A stretch of DNA of 7,884 nucleotides from the NCBI GenBank assembly GCA_947167415.1, contig CAMVHY010000057.1, forward strand, positions 1 to 7,884, given 5' to 3'. Numbering within the stretch: position 1 is the first letter of the stretch; each line of letters starts with the position of its first letter. Position numbers and translations under genes: made by a program. The stretch is from an uncultured Clostridia bacterium. Lineage in GTDB: Bacteria; Bacillota; Clostridia; Lachnospirales; CAMVHY01. Under the pieces are notes generated by a model, which saw nothing but the letters and a program-made list of their open reading frames with translations, was not told the origin of the DNA and did no database searches. Positions 6,954 through 7,884 of this stretch are shown piece by piece.

Positions 6954-7190
6954 TTGAGTAATTTATTTATTTGTCTTGAAAGTGTTTATATTGTTTTATG
7001 TTTGTTGTTGATAGTAGTTATTATTTTGCAGAAAAAACAGAGTTCAGGGCTTGGAAATTTGGCTGGCATGCGAAAAACTTATTGGGATAAAAATAAAAAA
7101 AATAGCGCAGAAGGAAAACTTGAGAGGCTAACTAAATTTTTTGCAGGTTTGTATTTTATTTTTACGGTTTTGATTTGTTGTATTAAATAA
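6954..7190 (+). CDS. secG: Preprotein translocase subunit SecG
   Basis: A 78-residue membrane protein, typical in length, that joins SecY and SecE in the export channel of the cytoplasmic membrane. It has two membrane helices (about 6-25 and 57-76) around a loop with [15 protein letters not shown], matching the SecG pattern of a LLQ helix end followed by a Gly/Ser-rich loop. The [20 protein letters not shown] segment resembles clostridial SecG proteins. The start is TTG 6954, six bases after GGAGGAG (6941-6947); the TTG at 6939 overlaps that site and is rejected. It is followed at 32 bases by fhs, so lepA, secG and fhs probably form one transcription unit. Confidence 0.9.
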   Translation: MSNLFICLESVYIVLCLLLIVVIILQKKQSSGLGNLAGMRKTYWDKNKKNSAEGKLERLTKFFAGLYFIFTVLICCIK

Positions 7191-7217
7191 ATGATAAGTT
7201 TATAAATATTATTTTTT

Positions 7218-7226
7218 GGGATGTGG
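7218..7226 (+). promoter_or_regulatory. Ribosome binding site with an ambiguous fhs start
   Basis: GGGATGTGG is the only purine-rich site ahead of fhs. It overlaps the in-frame GTG at 7223, leaving no normal spacing for that start. It would suit an initiation at ATT 7232, whose product would begin MKSDIEIA, a common N-terminus for the family. Which codon is used cannot be settled from sequence alone. Confidence 0.4.
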
Positions 7227-7884
7227 TTTTTATTAAAAGTGATATAGAAATAGCGCGCGAAGCAAATATTTTGCATATAAATAAAATTGCGAAAAAATTA
7301 GGGATTGCAGAAGATAATCTTGAGTATTATGGAAAATATAAAGCTAAGTTAGATTTTGATTTGATTAAAAAATTAGAAAATAAGAGTGATGGAAAATTAA
7401 TTTTAGTAACATGTATAAATCCAACGCCGGCAGGAGAAGGAAAAACGACTGTAAGTATTGGTTTAGGAGATGCGTTAAATAGATTAAATAAGAAAACTGT
7501 TTTGGCGTTGAGGGAGCCGTCGATGGGACCGGTTTTTGGAATAAAAGGTGGAGCCGCAGGCGGTGGATATTCACAAGTGATTCCGATGGAAGATATTAAT
7601 TTGCATTTTACGGGAGATATTCATGCTGTTACAGCGGCGAATAATTTAATAGCAGCGTTGCTTGACAATCATATTAATCAGGGGAATAATTTAAATATAG
7701 ATGTCAGAAGAATTTTATGGAAAAGATGTTTGGACTTGAATGACAGGCAGTTAAGATTTATAATAAACGGACTCGGTGGGAAGATAAATGGTACGCCGAG
7801 AGAAGATAGTTTTGAAATAAGTGTTGCTTCGGAAATAATGGCGATTTTATGTTTAGCTAGGGATTTAATGGATTTAAAAGAGAG
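7223..7884 (+). CDS. fhs: Formate-tetrahydrofolate ligase, 3' partial
   Basis: The first 220 codons of a protein normally about 550-560 residues; the rest lies beyond the window. It makes 10-formyl-tetrahydrofolate from formate, ATP and tetrahydrofolate for purine and formyl-methionine synthesis, and in acetogens for the Wood-Ljungdahl pathway. The ATP-binding loop TPAGEGKTT is at 68-76. The two family signatures are present: [11 protein letters not shown] at 106-116 and SVASEIMAI at 200-208. Also recognisable are [10 protein letters not shown] and [20 protein letters not shown]. The start is uncertain between GTG 7223 and a non-standard ATT 7232. It lies 32 bases after secG on the same strand with no terminator between. 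Confidence 0.97.
   Translation, partial: MVFIKSDIEIAREANILHINKIAKKLGIAEDNLEYYGKYKAKLDFDLIKKLENKSDGKLILVTCINPTPAGEGKTTVSIGLGDALNRLNKKTVLALREPSMGPVFGIKGGAAGGGYSQVIPMEDINLHFTGDIHAVTAANNLIAALLDNHINQGNNLNIDVRRILWKRCLDLNDRQLRFIINGLGGKINGTPREDSFEISVASEIMAILCLARDLMDLKE

Noticed and set aside
1..7884. CRISPR array, insertion sequence, riboswitch or prophage genes
   Set aside because: No regularly spaced direct repeats, terminal inverted repeats, transposase or integrase motifs, or recognisable aptamer structure were seen in either strand.

Overview
The window is AT-rich bacterial chromosome. It uses the standard code: lepA ends on TGA where the family normally ends, so TGA is not read as tryptophan and Mollicutes are unlikely. 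Strong GGAGG or GGTGAT ribosome binding sites, TTG/GTG starts, a Clostridia-style SecG and formate-tetrahydrofolate ligase all suggest an AT-rich Bacillota, most likely a clostridial lineage. Two large, Asn/Lys-rich, membrane-anchored proteins of effector-like design hint at a host-associated or symbiotic life. That last point is inference only.

Layout. Positions 1-1701 (minus strand) hold one long reading frame that runs off the left edge. It encodes a calpain-like (family C2) cysteine protease domain, a long low-complexity linker and a C-terminal membrane hairpin. Positions 1702-1957 form a divergent promoter region. Positions 1958-3274 (plus) are a two-gene operon: type 1 isopentenyl-diphosphate isomerase (idi) and methylthioadenosine/S-adenosylhomocysteine nucleosidase (mtnN). 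Positions 3281-3353 (minus) are a tRNA-Arg with anticodon CCG. Positions 3500-4981 (plus) encode an unrecognised membrane protein made of two copies of a 70-residue hydrophobic repeat between hydrophilic, Asn/Lys/Glu-rich regions. Positions 5070-7884 (plus) carry housekeeping genes lepA, secG and the start of fhs, cut by the right edge.

How the parts relate. The housekeeping genes serve isoprenoid precursors, SAM by-product recycling, translation, protein export and one-carbon metabolism. The two unusual proteins share low-complexity hydrophilic parts, hydrophobic hairpins, no apparent N-terminal signal peptide and near-identical sigma-A-type promoters (TTGACAAA, 17-base spacer, TAAAAT). The idi operon and the tRNA instead appear to use an extended -10 (TGCTAAAAT). 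The most interesting content is therefore the membrane-tethered calpain-like protease and the duplicated-hairpin protein, possibly parts of one host-facing or membrane-remodelling set.
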